Origin: Viola odorata
Taxonomy: Eukaryota > Streptophyta > Magnoliopsida > Malpighiales > Violaceae
DNA length: 64,000 nt
Reading direction: 5' to 3'
Assembly: GCA_963691705.1 (NCBI GenBank)
Contig: OY829540.1
Span: 10,001-74,000, forward strand
Shown here: positions 13,331 to 24,815 of the stretch, in pieces
Position numbering within the stretch: position 1 is the first letter of the stretch
Layout of the letters: the number at the start of each line of letters is the position of its first letter
Notes under the pieces: model-generated
What the model was told of the DNA's origin: nothing
Databases searched by the model: none
Seen by the model: the letters and a program-made list of their open reading frames with translations, nothing else
Translations under genes and position numbers: made by a program

Positions 13331-13550
13331 CCCATGCATGTGCATTTTCATTCGAAGTCTATTCACTCGGATTGACATTGCGAACTGTAAATTATGTATC
13401 ATGTTAGTTGCATCTTTATGAGTGTAAAACACTTAGCCTTGTTTCAGAGCGTGAGTGCAAACACTAATATCAGGTGAGGACTGCTTACGGCTGCAAATCG
13501 TGGGAAAGTCTTGTCCTTGGGGTCGTTACCTCCTGAGCAGGACGCAGACG
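13331..13550 (+). other. Conserved noncoding block 2 of the Tat family
   Basis: This matches 46711-46914 in the LARD element, in the same order and orientation relative to block 1, the purine tract and the LTR. Shared runs include CCCATGCATGTGCAT, GTAGCCTTGTTT-like sequence, GCAAACACTAATATC, GTGAGG, GGGAAAGTCTTGT and GACGCAGAC. Neither copy keeps an open frame. Block 2 is followed in both elements by tandem repeats and then the polypurine tract. Confidence 0.75.
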
Positions 13551-13589
13551 TATGCTAGGGTCATATCAAGGGCGCTAGCATTAGCATTT

Positions 13590-14520
13590 CTTCCCCTCCC
13601 AAAGTGACAGCATAGTTTACCTTCCGTTAGCATTTCACTTAGTTTTCAGTATTAGCATTCTTCTCCTCCCAGAGTGACAGCACTTAGTTTTCAGCCTTAG
13701 CATTCTTCTCCTCCCAGAGCGACCGCATTTAGTTTTCAGCCTTAGCATTCTCCTCCTCCTAGAGCGACAACATTTAGTTTTCAGCCTTAGCATTCTTCTC
13801 CTCCCAGAGCGACCTTAGTTTAATTTCCGCATCTCGCGCCTTCTCCTACGGGAATCGATGTTGTTTAAGATTTCTGCCTTAGCATTCTTCTCCTCCCAGA
13901 GTGACAACACTTAGTTTTCAGCCTTAGCATCTTCTCCTCCCAGAGTGACAGCATTTAGTTTTCAGCCTTAGCTTTCTCCTCCTCCTAGAGTGACATCATA
14001 GTTTAGTTTTCAGCGTCAAGCATTTCTTCTCCTCCCAGAATAATAGCATAGCGTAGTTTTACCCTCTTTAGCCTTAGCATTTCTTCCCCTCCTAGAGTGA
14101 CATCATTCACAATTCTACATTTCTGCATAATTATTTCCTCCTCCTAGAGTGACATCGTTAGGACAAATCATTCATACTTCTGCGAATCGCGCATTATCCT
14201 TCCAAAGCAACGTCAGTCACCTATCAAATGCCTATCCCCCCAGTGGAGCTGTCGTTTATATTTTCATAAAACTATCTTTCATTCCGGGTAGAGTAGCTGT
14301 CATTTACGTTTTCTGTAACGTATGTTTACATCAATACCCGAGCAGATCTAAGTTTACATCTTTGCAGGATCAACAACCTATCTCCTCCCAGAGCGACAGC
14401 GATCTCCTCCTCCCAGAGTGACATCAAGCAAGCACCGTATGTCCCTAGTGACAGCATCAATCAATCTCCTTCTCCCAGAGCGACATCAAGCAACTACCTC
14501 CTCCCAGAGCGACATCATCA
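13590..14520. repeat. Tandem repeats, CTCCTCCCAGAGTGACA type
   Basis: More than fifteen imperfect copies of a 40-60 base unit are present, made of TTAGCATTCTTCTCCTCCC, then AGAGTGACAGCA and TTAGTTTTCAGCC. Unit length decays toward the 3' end, where only CTCCTCCCAGAGYGACA remains. Tandem arrays just before the polypurine tract are a known habit of Tat elements. The LARD element has a different array in the same place. Confidence 0.88.
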
Positions 14521-14580
14521 CTGTAAGTTTGAGGTAAGACCCGCTGTGTCGCCAAAATTCGGATATAGGGGCAACTGTCA

Positions 14581-14626
14581 TTACTGCTTATCAAATACTT
14601 CGATAAGACAGTAAAGAGGGGGCAAC
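14581..14626 (+). promoter_or_regulatory. Pre-PPT hairpin and polypurine tract
   Basis: The tract GTAAAGAGGGGGCAAC (14611-14626) abuts the LTR start TGTTGATACCC, as expected of the plus-strand primer of reverse transcription. Just before it, 14581-14592 (TTACTGCTTATC) can pair with 14602-14614 (GATAAGACAGTAA), leaving one bulged base and a nine-base loop. The same arrangement is present and longer in the LARD element (48759-48822). A second GGGGCAACTGT lies about 50 bases upstream of the real tract. Confidence 0.85.
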
Positions 14627-15547
14627 TGTTGATACCCAAATTTTGACGCCATTTTTATTTAATTTTAGCATTTCTGTTATTTAGTTAATTTACAGTCATT
14701 TTCAGTTGATTTAATGTCGCTAGCATACTTAGGTGTTTCGTTGCATTTTAGCATCATCGTTAGCATCGTCAGCTTTCGAAATCGCATTTTTATTTTTTTC
14801 GGCGTGTATTTTCATTATTATTATCATTAATATTTTTAGCCTTAAAAATCACGTTTTTAACTATCCGGCAGTCAGTTGCTAGTTTTTTCTTCGTTTTAGG
14901 TCATCTCATGATTTTTAGGATTTTTTATGTTTTAGCGCATTTTTTTAGTATTTTTATTATTTTATTATTATTTTCATTCGAGCTGTTATTGGACCCGAGT
15001 AAGTCCGCTCGGACAATAGCTCGACTTTAAAATGTTTTCCATCAACTAGTTGCTAGCTTTTTTTCTGCTCGCAACGGTCTACAACGTTTCGTGTAATTTT
15101 CAGCGTAGCGTTTTTATTTTTTCGTTTGCGCGTTTCACGCTTTTGAACGAGAAAATAAATGCGCTAAGCGGAAAATTTTTATTATTCGCTGTATACGGTT
15201 AAACCCGTCATATTTTTCTCTACGCGCGGGTACCTTCGGCTCGAAAAGTCAGAACGTTTGGTCGCGGGAACCGGCTCGAGGCCATTTAAATCAGATAAAA
15301 GGCCATTTGATCATGGTCATTGATCTGGTCAACCAAGGAAAGTCAACCAGATCAATGGCCCTTGAATTAATGTGCATAATGCACATGCACAGTGCACACA
15401 CGAGGAAGGCAACGAAGTCCTCGCCCGAGTCACCTGTTCCCATCGCATCCTAGCCCTCCGCCATCATCACGACTCCCCTAGCCTTGCCACCGCGACCAGC
15501 CGGCCACCACGCGCAGCTCCCCCGTCCTCCAACCCACGCGAGTTTGG

Positions 15548-15557
15548 CTATAAATAG
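15548..15557 (+). promoter_or_regulatory. LTR TATA box
   Basis: CTATAAATAG sits 0.9 kb into the LTR, in the setting seen in the other LTRs of this window (TATAAATA at 41154, 49534, and on the minus strand about 21855). It is followed by a pyrimidine-rich leader. It is probably the promoter of the element's genomic RNA. Confidence 0.6.
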
Positions 15558-16439
15558 CCACCATCCTCCAACGCAAAAACGGTCCGAATTTTGCAAGAAA
15601 AACAGCCCCGCTCCCTCTCCATTTCACGCACACTTGAACCACATTCCTTGAGCTCAATCCTTTCCTCTCTCGGCTAACACTGTAAGCTTTTCTTTCTCTC
15701 TCGCTTACTGTCTTTCTCTTTAATTTTTGTTCATGCCTTAGACAATCATTTGGTTGCTCAAATTCGTTCCAATTGCTTGAGTTTTAAGTTCATTTCATCA
15801 CACTAGCACCGGTTAAATTGTTCGAATGCTTGAAGTTTTTATTTGCTAATTAAATGAATTAATATGCATTATTGTTGCCGTTGTGATTGCCACTGTTTGG
15901 CTGGGATTTACGTCGCTGTGATTGCATGGCTGTGTTGTTGAAAGGGAGAGGCTCTTTTCGGGCCAAGAACCAGGCGAATTGGTCGCCTGGTTCGTCAACT
16001 CCGTCGCCGGCAGTGGCGCCGGCGATGTGAGGTTGAAGATGAGATGATCGGGCCGCATGGCCCTTCGCGAAATGAAAGAAAGGTGATGGGCATTTAAATT
16101 AATTTCCTTGGGCCAGGAATTGTTCCTGGCCCATTTCTCCAAATTTTTAAGCTGGGCCCAGCCCATTTATATTTTTCCGAGTCTTCGATTCGTTATTTTT
16201 TTACGAAAAATGCTCACATGCTTCGTATAATCGTTCTTCATGATATGTGCTATTTTTTCCATAATTTATGCATGAATTGATTAGTTCACTTTTTTTGCAA
16301 AATATTTCGTATGCTTATTCTTGCCTCAAGTTTGTTTATTGAACTGTTGTTTTTATATACTTGAATTGCTCGTTTCTTATCGGGATGTTTATTTCATTTA
16401 ACTTCAGTCATTTATATTTAGCAATTTAAATTCAATCAT

Positions 16440-16960
16440 TTAAATTACCGCCTATATGGTCGGTTGTCATTTAATTTTCCGCAAATTATCAACTGCTTTT
16501 CATTTTCGTAAATATTCAACTGCTTTAATTTTTCGCAAACTGCTGGAAATCCTTCCGCAAATTATCAACTGTTTAAATTCTTCGCACTTTAATTTTCTGC
16601 AATTTACCTTCGGCAATTTAAATTCAATACCACCTACATGGTCGGTCGCATTTCAATTTTCGTAAATATTCAACTGTTTTAATTTTTCGCAAACTGCTGG
16701 AAATCCTTCCGCAAATTATCAACTGTTTAATTTTTCGCACTTTAATTTTCCGCATTTTACTTTTCCACACTTTACTCTTCTGCACTTTAATTTTTCGCAA
16801 TTTACTTTCGGCAATTTAAATTCAATATACCGCCTATATGGTCGGTCGCATTTTAATTCTCGTAAATATTCAACAGCTTTAATTTTTCGCAAACTGCTGG
16901 AAATTCTTCCGCAAATATCAACTGTTTATTTTCTGCAAATATCCAACTGCTCATTCTCTG
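16440..16960. repeat. LTR-internal repeats, TTTTTCGCAAACTGCTGG type
   Basis: Two to three long imperfect copies are seen of a unit of about 190-200 bases containing CGCCTATATGGTCGGT, TTTTTCGCAAACTGCTGG and CTTCCGCAAATTATCAACTG. Within each copy a shorter CGCAAATT motif recurs many times. The array lies within the 3' LTR and is noncoding. Confidence 0.75.
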
Positions 16961-17039
16961 TATTATCAACCGGTTTTATTTTATGCAAATCACCAAACTT
17001 TTTTTTATTCCCTGTAAATCGTCAACTACATTTTTCTGC

Positions 17040-17645
17040 ACTCAGCATTTAACTTCTCGTATGCTTAAAATCAATCATTTTTCGCATGCAATCAACGTAG
17101 CATTTTAATTTTCGTATGCGTAAAATCAATCATTTTTCGCATGCAATCCACGTAGCATTTAAATTCTCGTATGCTTAAAATCAATCATTTTTCGCATACA
17201 ATCAACCTAGCATTAAATTTTCGTATGCGCAAAATCAATCATTTTTCGCATGCAATCAACGTAGCATTTAATTTTTGTATGCGTAAAATCAATCATTTTT
17301 CGCATGCAATAAACGTAGCATTTAAATTCTCGTATGCGTAAAATCAATCATTTTTCGCATGCAATCAACCCAGCATTTAAATACTCGTATGCGTAAAATC
17401 AATCATTTTTCGCATGCAATCAACCTAGCATTTAAATTCTCGCATGCTTAAAATCAATCATTTTTCGCATGCAATCAACGTAGCATTTAATTTTCGTATG
17501 CGTTAAATCCATCATTTTTCGCATACAATCAACTCAGCATTTAATTTTCGTACGCGTTAAATCCATCATTTTTCGCATGCAATCCAACAGCATTTAATTT
17601 CCATATGCGTGAAATCCCTCATTTCTCGCGTGCAATCAACTGTCA
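17040..17645. repeat. LTR-internal tandem array, 55-60 base unit
   Basis: About ten copies carry the unit CGTATGCGTAAAATCAATC, then ATTTTTCGCATGCAATCAAC and a short tail GTAGCATTTAAATT. Copies differ by a few bases. The palindromic CGCATGCA/CGTATGCG parts could allow pairing between units. The array sits in the LTR downstream of the TATA box. Confidence 0.9.
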
Positions 17646-18544
17646 TTTAAATTTTTGCACTCATAAAATTGCCTATTTATTTTTCGAGCTATCACTAACA
17701 CTCTCATTTTGTAGGTTTTAGTTTCAAGCTTTGCTCGCAAGTACGCCTTTCGATTCCTTTTTATTTATTCAACACTTTTTCGCAAATATCAATCGTACGC
17801 ATGATATATAGAACTGCTAGAATTAAAATCAACCCACATGAACAACGTGTTTAAAGAGTTGCTTAAAATGCCATGTTCATATGATTTTAAATTCTCGCTT
17901 GTATTGACTGCATGTACATGGGGACTTTCGATCCCACATCAGTTTTCCACTTCAAAAATCCATCATTTAAATTTGTACTCTGTTAGCAATCCATGTTAGG
18001 ATCACGTAATAATTAATTTAATCATGCATGGCCCGATGATGAAAAAAGAGGGCGCTCATTCAGTCTTACGGAAAATTCAGTCCCATTACGTTACGGTTAG
18101 GAATAATCAATCGATCTTGATAAACGGTAACCCCGTCCGAAAGATCTTTTTATTATTCCTGAACGGTCACGATCATAGAAAAGGCTAAAGTGACGATTCC
18201 TCTGAGGGCCCCTTTTTTCAAAACGTATTTTATCAAACACCTTTTTAAACACCTCTCTCATCAACCGGTAACCGTTTTCGGATGTGTCTCGGGTGCCTAA
18301 CACCTTCCCGAGACCATAATACGACCCCGAACCTTTTGCCTGGGGTCCAGACCCCTTTTTTGTGCCTTTAGTTTTTTTACTTATTATATTTCCTATGCCA
18401 TGACGATTAAGGTTCCCTAAGCCTAGCAACCAAATTAGGGTGGCGACTTCATTGCATGCTGCTAGGCGTCCCTTTTACGCTGAGCATCTGAAGGTCTCAA
18501 ATTTCGTTGCACACTCGCGAATTTTTAAATTTCGGGGCGCGACA

Positions 18545-19256
18545 GGCTTAATAAACTCCATGTTTGAATTTGCTTGCTTGCCATTATCTTGTCAATTTAT
18601 CTAGGATTAATTAGAAGTCTGATCAACTATTAATTAAATCTAGGTAATTACAGTCGTCTTTGTAGTAATAGCTAACGTGAGATTACAGAGTAGAGTAGAC
18701 AACTAGTTCAGAGTCATCAAGTCGAACTGGTCTAATCTGACTAGGGCAAACAACCAACTAGGGTAGTGTCTTGAACGTATTGATTGTCTCTCTCTAGGTG
18801 TGTCTTTCCTCCCTTTAATGGGTCTCTGAGTATTGTCTCCATAAACGTACCTTGGGTAACTTCTCGTACGAAGAAAAGCAGGGGGCCTAAGCGTACTTGG
18901 CCCCTATAGCACACCTATGAATCAAGAGTGGAATACCACTGCACTAATGTTTGACTAGGCCTAGATGCAACCGGAGATGAACCTTTGCTAGGAACTTTTT
19001 CCATCTGGTTCTATATCTTCATTTACTCTCCTTTATTTAGTTTTAGTTAATCAACAACTCTCTCAAAATCCCCCATTGTGTTACTGTTTCGGTTTATTTG
19101 TCTTTGTCATACATTAAAGTGAGCATCTACTCTTAGTCCTTGTGTTCGACCATGTTACCATTATACATAATTTTGTTGTGCATTAGACAGCGGGTATTAT
19201 TATTATTTTTTACAGTTTCGACACATCAGTCAGGAGAACAAATTGATTGATTGATT
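18545..19256 (+). other. Gap with a probable old LTR fragment
   Basis: No open frame is convincing. The end of this stretch (19130-19190) contains CTTGTGTTCGACCATG followed by ATTATAC, which resembles the region near the end of several plant LTRs (a tract of the type 'tccttgtgttcgacc'). I see no partner LTR, primer-binding site or target duplication, so at most this is a decayed LTR piece. Confidence 0.35.
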
Positions 19257-19607
19257 GACAAGTGTAGGGCTGCTCATCAGTTTGCTACAACTGAATAACT
19301 AAAATTTCGCTTGTTCGGTTTAAGAATTTCAGTTTCTGTTTTTTCAGTTTCGGGTAGTTAAAAAATGTACTTTAATAAGGTTCGGTTTCGGTTGTTGGTA
19401 AGCACAAGTTCGGTTAACCGAACTAATCGAACTTTGCTGGTTGCATATATACGGATTAATTTTTACATATATAAGCACCACTCCTCACTTCGTTCTCTCG
19501 AACCTCATCCTCTCTCGCAACAGTGCTGCGGCAGCACCCACTACCGCTTCTCTTCCACCACTTACCGCCTTCTCCACCACCACCACCCACTGCATCCGAA
19601 CTCCACC

Positions 19608-22600
19608 TGTCGCACCCCCTTTTTCGTTGAAAATGAGTAAAGGTTTGGGACGGGCCATAATGCGAGACAAGCGTTGGACTTGTCTTAACATCATGTAAAA
19701 TGAAGTCGCCACCCTAATTTTCTAAGGTTTAGGGAACCTAATCGTCATGGCATAAAAAATAAAAGACTAAGGCACAATGGTCTAAACCAAAGAATGATGG
19801 TTCGAGGTCGTGATTATGGACTTGGGAAGGTGTTAGGCACCCAAGTCACATCCTAAAAATGTTACCGGTATGCGAGGTATTTTTGAAAATATTTTAAACA
19901 TGTAATTTGGGCCCTCCAAGGTGACGTTACATCTTAGCATTTTTCGTTGGGATTTGTTATTTCCGATTGGGACCGAAGGACGGGTTTACCATTTGTTCGT
20001 ATGCTAGAGCGGACGTTCCCCCCTTATCATTGGGCCATGCATGATTAATTTAAACTAGGTGATTCTATCATAGCAAAACTAACAAAGTACATTTTATGGA
20101 TGCGCATATTCCGTGTGGGATCGAAGCCACCATGCATAGCATTTAACAAGAAAACAATTAATTTCATGGCATGAAAGACAAGTGATATAAACATGTTGTG
20201 CATGTGAGTTTGATTTTAATTGTTTTAGCAATTCTATACGTCATGTATACGAGTAGGGTAGTTCTAGCGCCTACTAGGGTGTCATGCATTCGATTCGGTT
20301 TTTAGACTTCCACTAAACATACAAGGAGAAGTTTTAAGGTAACCTTACCTTTCGGATGAACTCCGATCGATCCATCTCTTCAAAACCATGATTAACGACA
20401 ATTGACATAAATATTTAGGTATATGCAAACATACACGATTTTTAACTACTTAGCTAATTATTACAAACCACAATTCATAATAAAAACTACTTATCTAAAT
20501 ATTACAAATTGGAGGTCGGAATAACTATCTAACTACTTATTACAACAAGTGAAATACTAATTATTACAACAAGTGAAATGGGTAATTAATTATTACAACA
20601 AGTTTAGCAATTAATTATTACCGCATACACGCAATTAGAAATAATTGACAATTAATTATCACATCAAATGCATGGAAATAAAGCCTACCAGTCTAATCGG
20701 CCGGGCTAGGCCCATACTTGGTTTAAAAATAAATAAATAATAAAGAGCGCATGCAATATTTATTTAATTTGACGAATAAATATTTAAATAAACATGATAA
20801 ACAAATAAACATTTTATTTCATGTCAAATAAATAAATAATTGAACATAAGAAGCAAGTAAACAATTAATTAGACATGGCAAGCAAGTAATCAATTAGTTC
20901 ATTTATTTCATATGAGCAATTTATAATTATTTAAACATGGTATAATTAATATTCGATTTATTTATAACATGCAACCATATTAATCATTTCACAATAATTT
21001 AAACGTGGCATGTGGTATTATTATCATGTGAACATACGAGTATTTCATATGACTTGAATAATGCACAAAAAAACATACAAATAATCCATACAATTTAAAT
21101 ATATCATTTGACATACGAACATTTTAATATCATTTAAACACAAAAATAAAAAGCATACGAATGTTTTACGGAATTTAACATGTTATAAAAGTATACGAAT
21201 ATTTTTATTAATTTGAACATGTTATAAAAGCATATGAATATTTTTACAATTTTGACGAAAAATAAATGGGTTGGGCCCCACATAGGAATTTTTGGACATG
21301 ACAAAATGGGCTTGGAATTAATCCAAGCCCAAAACATTTTAATTAAAATAAATGGGCTTGGCAAAGGCCAAGCCCATCACCTTTCTTATTTGCAAAACAG
21401 CACCAGTTGCCTTCTTCTTCCTCTTCTTCACGTCATCGGCCACCATGGCCGGCGACTCAAGCTTCACCCCACCCATGGAATTTACCCAAAGCAGCCCCAA
21501 TCATCATGTTATCAAAGCAGTAGATCAAGGCAATAAAAACAGCAATTTTTTTTAATGAAAACAGTGGCGTTTTAACAAGTGAAAACTAAACTAATTAACA
21601 TGCATATATAGCTTATTAATTACTCAAGTTATTATACAATCAAATTGAAGCAAGGGACATGTAATTAGCATGAAAACTAAGCATGTGAGGCAAGTTTAAG
21701 CAATTAATTTCATGCTTTAGAGACAAAATGAAAATTTAAAGAGAAGCTAGTGAGAGAGAGCTTACTGTCCAGGAGAGAATTTGGCCAAGAAGGATGAGCA
21801 AGAAATGGAGATTAAAATGAGATTTTGGTGCCCTTATTTCGTTGCATGAAGCAAGCTATTTATAGAGAAAGGTTGAGTCGGTTTGGAGGGAGTTTGTGGC
21901 TACAAAATGGCGCGTGGTTCGTCGGGAGAGGTGGAAGGTGAATAGTGGCCGGAGTGGAGGCCAAGTTTGGGCTTGTGTGGCTAGGGATTGTCGATGGGAT
22001 GTTTGGTGATGATGAATTTCAGTCGGCAAACCTAGCTAGGAAGAAATGTGAGGTAATTTTGGATATTCATACATTAATTGTCATTAATGCATGAATTTGG
22101 ATACGAAAGGGATATTTTGGTACGAGCGACTTCGTACGAAAGTAAAAAATAAATCCGAGCCGAGGGAACCATGACGTGCAGAAAAATAAGACAAGAAAAC
22201 TAGTATACGGCGAATAAATGCAAAACTTATTTTAACGTATTTATTTTCTCTTTCGGAAACACTAAAAGTTCGGACGTAAAATAAATGTCCTTACGATAAA
22301 AATTGAATGAAACCAAACTCGATGGCGTGAAGGAGAAAAATAGTACGTAATTATCAATTAAGGAAATTACATGCCCGACCCACGGTCCCGGGAAACTTGC
22401 TCGGGACCGATAAAAGTTCGTGTAAAGACAGTCGAAAGTACGAAAAAAATGAGAAGACACGAAATGACATGGAATATTAAACAAACTAGCCTAGGATGAA
22501 GAATCGACAGAAATTTGACCTAGACGAGCCATTAAATGGGGCAAACATAAAAACTACGTAAATGCGTTGACGAAAACCGAAAAATACGGTTTAGTCGAAA

Positions 22601-22766
22601 ATACGAGAAAAATATGAAAATTTCAAAAGACGTGAAATGATGTGAAATATTAAAACAAATAGTCCATGATCAAAAATCGATTGAAATTTGACGTAAACGG
22701 GCTATTAATGCGACATGCAATAAAATAAAAAAAGTTGTGACGTAAGTCAAAATTCGGGTAGCAACA
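19608..22766 (-). mobile_element. Solo LTR, inverted, same family as the LARD LTRs
   Basis: Read on the minus strand it starts TGTTGCTACCCGAATTTTGAC and ends AAAAGGGGGTGCGACA, matching both ends of the LTRs at 40442 and 48823. It also contains their interior blocks: the GGTAAC and GTGCCTAACACCTTCCCAAG region near 19800, and CTATAAATAG at about 21850 as TATA box. Flanks are CCACC on the left and CCATC on the right (4 of 5), a plausible decayed target duplication. At 3.16 kb it is longer than the two LARD LTRs. No internal region is present, so it most likely arose by recombination between two LTRs. It splits the leader of the H2A fragment. Confidence 0.85.
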
Positions 22767-22861
22767 CCATCCACCGCTTCTCTTCCAGCACCCACCGCCG
22801 CACCGTTTTGTTCTCTAGATTTAGAAATCAAATCACCATAGTTTTTTTAGTAACCGCTTCC

Positions 22862-23119
22862 ATGGCTGGTAGATGTAAAACCCTAGGATTTGGTGCTGCC
22901 AAGAAGGCCACGTCGAGGAGTAGCAAGGTCGGTTTGCAGTTCCCCATCGGTCGTATTGCCCATTTCTTGAAAGCCGAAAAGTATGCCAAACGTGTCGGCG
23001 TCGGCGCTCCTGTCTATCTCGCCGCCGTCCTTGAGTACCTCCTACTTCCATCCCCTTCAATTGATTTCTCTAAATCTAGGGTTTCCCAAATTTATCTTTC
23101 GTTATGCTTGTTTGAGTAA
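22862..23119 (+). pseudogene. Histone H2A 5' fragment captured in a hAT-like element
   Basis: From ATG at 22862 the first 60 residues are clearly histone H2A: the N-tail [20 protein letters not shown], then the start of the histone fold with [13 protein letters not shown], and [12 protein letters not shown]. After residue 60 (23041) similarity ends and the frame runs 25 more residues into a stop. A plant H2A is about 130-150 residues, so the rest of the fold and the docking domain are missing. The break could be an original exon end. Several changes are at normally conserved positions (GRC for GRG, IAHFL for IARFL, EKYAKR for GKYAER). It sits inside the hAT-like element, downstream of the solo LTR that separates it from its leader. 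It is a dead, captured piece. Confidence 0.88.
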
Positions 23120-24335
23120 ATGACTTTAATGTCCTCGGGAATCAATTGTATTTTCGATGGTGAAAGTGTAATTTTATTGAAAATGTTAGGATTTCCTTGT
23201 TTGTTTTTTGTGTAGGTTTGTCCTTGAATTGGCTGATTACTTTACTATGTTCAATTGTTATGTTTAAGTATGGATTGTATAATTATGTTGGATTGTATAA
23301 ACTGCAGAACTGTTCTATGATGTTTGTCAATGCTTGCCTGATTTTCGTTTGAATTACTGATGTTGTGATCCATTTTTTTGTTCTTTTTCCATGAAGTTCA
23401 AAAAAAAAAGTTTTGAAATTTCGGAAGTTCGAACCGAAATATTTTAGGTTTCTAAAATTTTTGGTTCGGTTTCGGATAGTAATTTCAGAGAGTTCGGTTA
23501 ATTAAAATTCGAAACTTTATATTTCGGTTTCGGTTAACCGATGAATAACCCTAGACGAGTGTGAAAGAGGAGTAGTGATATTTATCACACTCTTGCACTT
23601 ATAAATTTACTATACAACCTACTCTAGTTTTGTTTGAGTATTAAAAATAGTATCACAAAACATAAGTAGAGTTAATATGATAAATTTTTAATTAAAAAAA
23701 GGTGTGAAAATAATAATTTAAAGTAGCTTGAAAAAAAAACGAATACAACAAAAATACACATAGATTTTGTTCAAGTTGATGATTAAGCATAGAATTAGAG
23801 ATGTAGATTTGCATATTCTATCATGTGAAAATATATGTTTCAAAGAAAGAAAATGATGGAAATTGATATTTGGTGGGATGCCGATTGAGTAGGAGGAGAG
23901 AATAATAAAAATTAAAAATTACTTTTTTCCTATTATAGAAATATTTTTTATTAATGAAAAAGTATTCAAATATATTTTAAATTTTTTTACATCGTTATTC
24001 TTTAATTATTTTAAGAATTATTTGGGTAAAAATTTTAAGAAAAGCATATGATGTTATAGTTCAATTGGTTAGTGTATATTTTTTTTATGACATGGGCCCT
24101 CAATATATGTGATTGTAATAATAATTAATAACATAACCAACTTTTTAAAAATAGTTTACCTAAAAAATCTCATAGTTTATAAAATGTCCAATTTCAACCT
24201 CAATACTACTAGTAATTGCGTGGGGCTTCTTTCATGCATATGATAATATACTTTTTTTTAGTAACTAATTTAATAAGAGAAATAAATTTAAAATTAGCTA
24301 CTATGTTTTCAATCACTTCGAATTTGATTTTTTTT

Positions 24336-24430
24336 TTAAACGTGGAGATTCGATTCGAACCTAAAATTTTACTGATACTTTACCATAAACAGACAATCAT
24401 TGACCTATGCTCATTGGCAAATTTAAGTAC
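24336..24430 (-). repeat. Possible SINE trace with tRNA-like boxes
   Basis: On the minus strand, GAGCATAGGTCAATGATTG is followed about 45 bases later by GGTTCGAATCGAATC, a good match to the B box GGTTCGANNCC of tRNA-derived promoters. A weak A box can be placed upstream. An A/T run follows in element orientation. No target duplication was found, and the copy is old or partial. Confidence 0.35.
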
Positions 24431-24815
24431 TTAAAAAAGTAATTATAAAATATAAATAATTAATTTATATCACTTGATATTCTAAAAAATATAAAAAATA
24501 TATGTAATTTATCTAAAATATTAAAGACCATTATATATTTAAAGCATCAAATGATCAAATATAATATTTTTAGAAGAAAAAAATGACACTTTAATATTAA
24601 AGACTTTAGGGCAAATATGTTCTATGCTAATGTAAGAGTAAATAAGTAATTATCATAGTGCAATAAGCTAAAAGATAGAAATAAATAAAATATTACAAGA
24701 CATTTGACTTTTTATACTATTTATAATTGCATAAATCTTTCAATTTAACATATTTAAATTATGTCTGAACTATTTTTACATATATTAAATGTGTTCTTTT
24801 AGTTGTATGAAAATG

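Larger units (their letters stand above)
14627..18544 (+). mobile_element. 3' LTR of the telomere-side Tat element
   Basis: The LTR begins TGTTGATACCC right after the polypurine tract and ends GGGGCGCGACA. No primer-binding site follows, so it is the 3' copy; its partner was lost with the 5' half of the element. At about 3.9 kb it is long, as in Tat/Ogre elements. A TATA box (CTATAAATAG, about 15548-15557) marks the probable U3/R region. The last 500 bases match the ends of the LARD LTRs (GGTAACC, GGGTGCCTAACACCTTCC, TATGCCATGAC, AGGTTCCCTAA, GGGTGGCGACTTCATT). No host gene is seen inside. Small open frames such as 15846-16166 and 18097-18429 have no support. Confidence 0.88.
19257..23561. 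mobile_element. hAT-like non-autonomous element carrying an H2A fragment
   Basis: The element spans 19265-23553. Its ends are inverted: TAGGGCTGCTCATCAGT at the left, and TAGGGTTATTCATCGGT when the right end is read inward (13 of 17 match). It is flanked by 8-bp duplications GACAAGTG (19257-19264) and GACGAGTG (23554-23561), 7 of 8 identical, which is the hAT size. Both subterminal regions are rich in GGTTCGGTTTCGGTT and TTAACCGA. There is no transposase. After subtracting the nested solo LTR the element is about 1.1 kb. It carries promoter-like sequence, a leader and the first part of a histone H2A coding sequence, so it resembles a Pack-type element that captured a gene piece. Confidence 0.72.

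Noticed and set aside
18097..18429. 110-residue minus-strand frame near the LTR end
   Set aside because: Lies in the part of the LTR that is conserved among family LTRs; the equivalent frames in the LARD LTRs are not open.
24056..24130. Functional tRNA gene
   Set aside because: An A-box-like match exists, but no B box at proper distance and no cloverleaf can be drawn.
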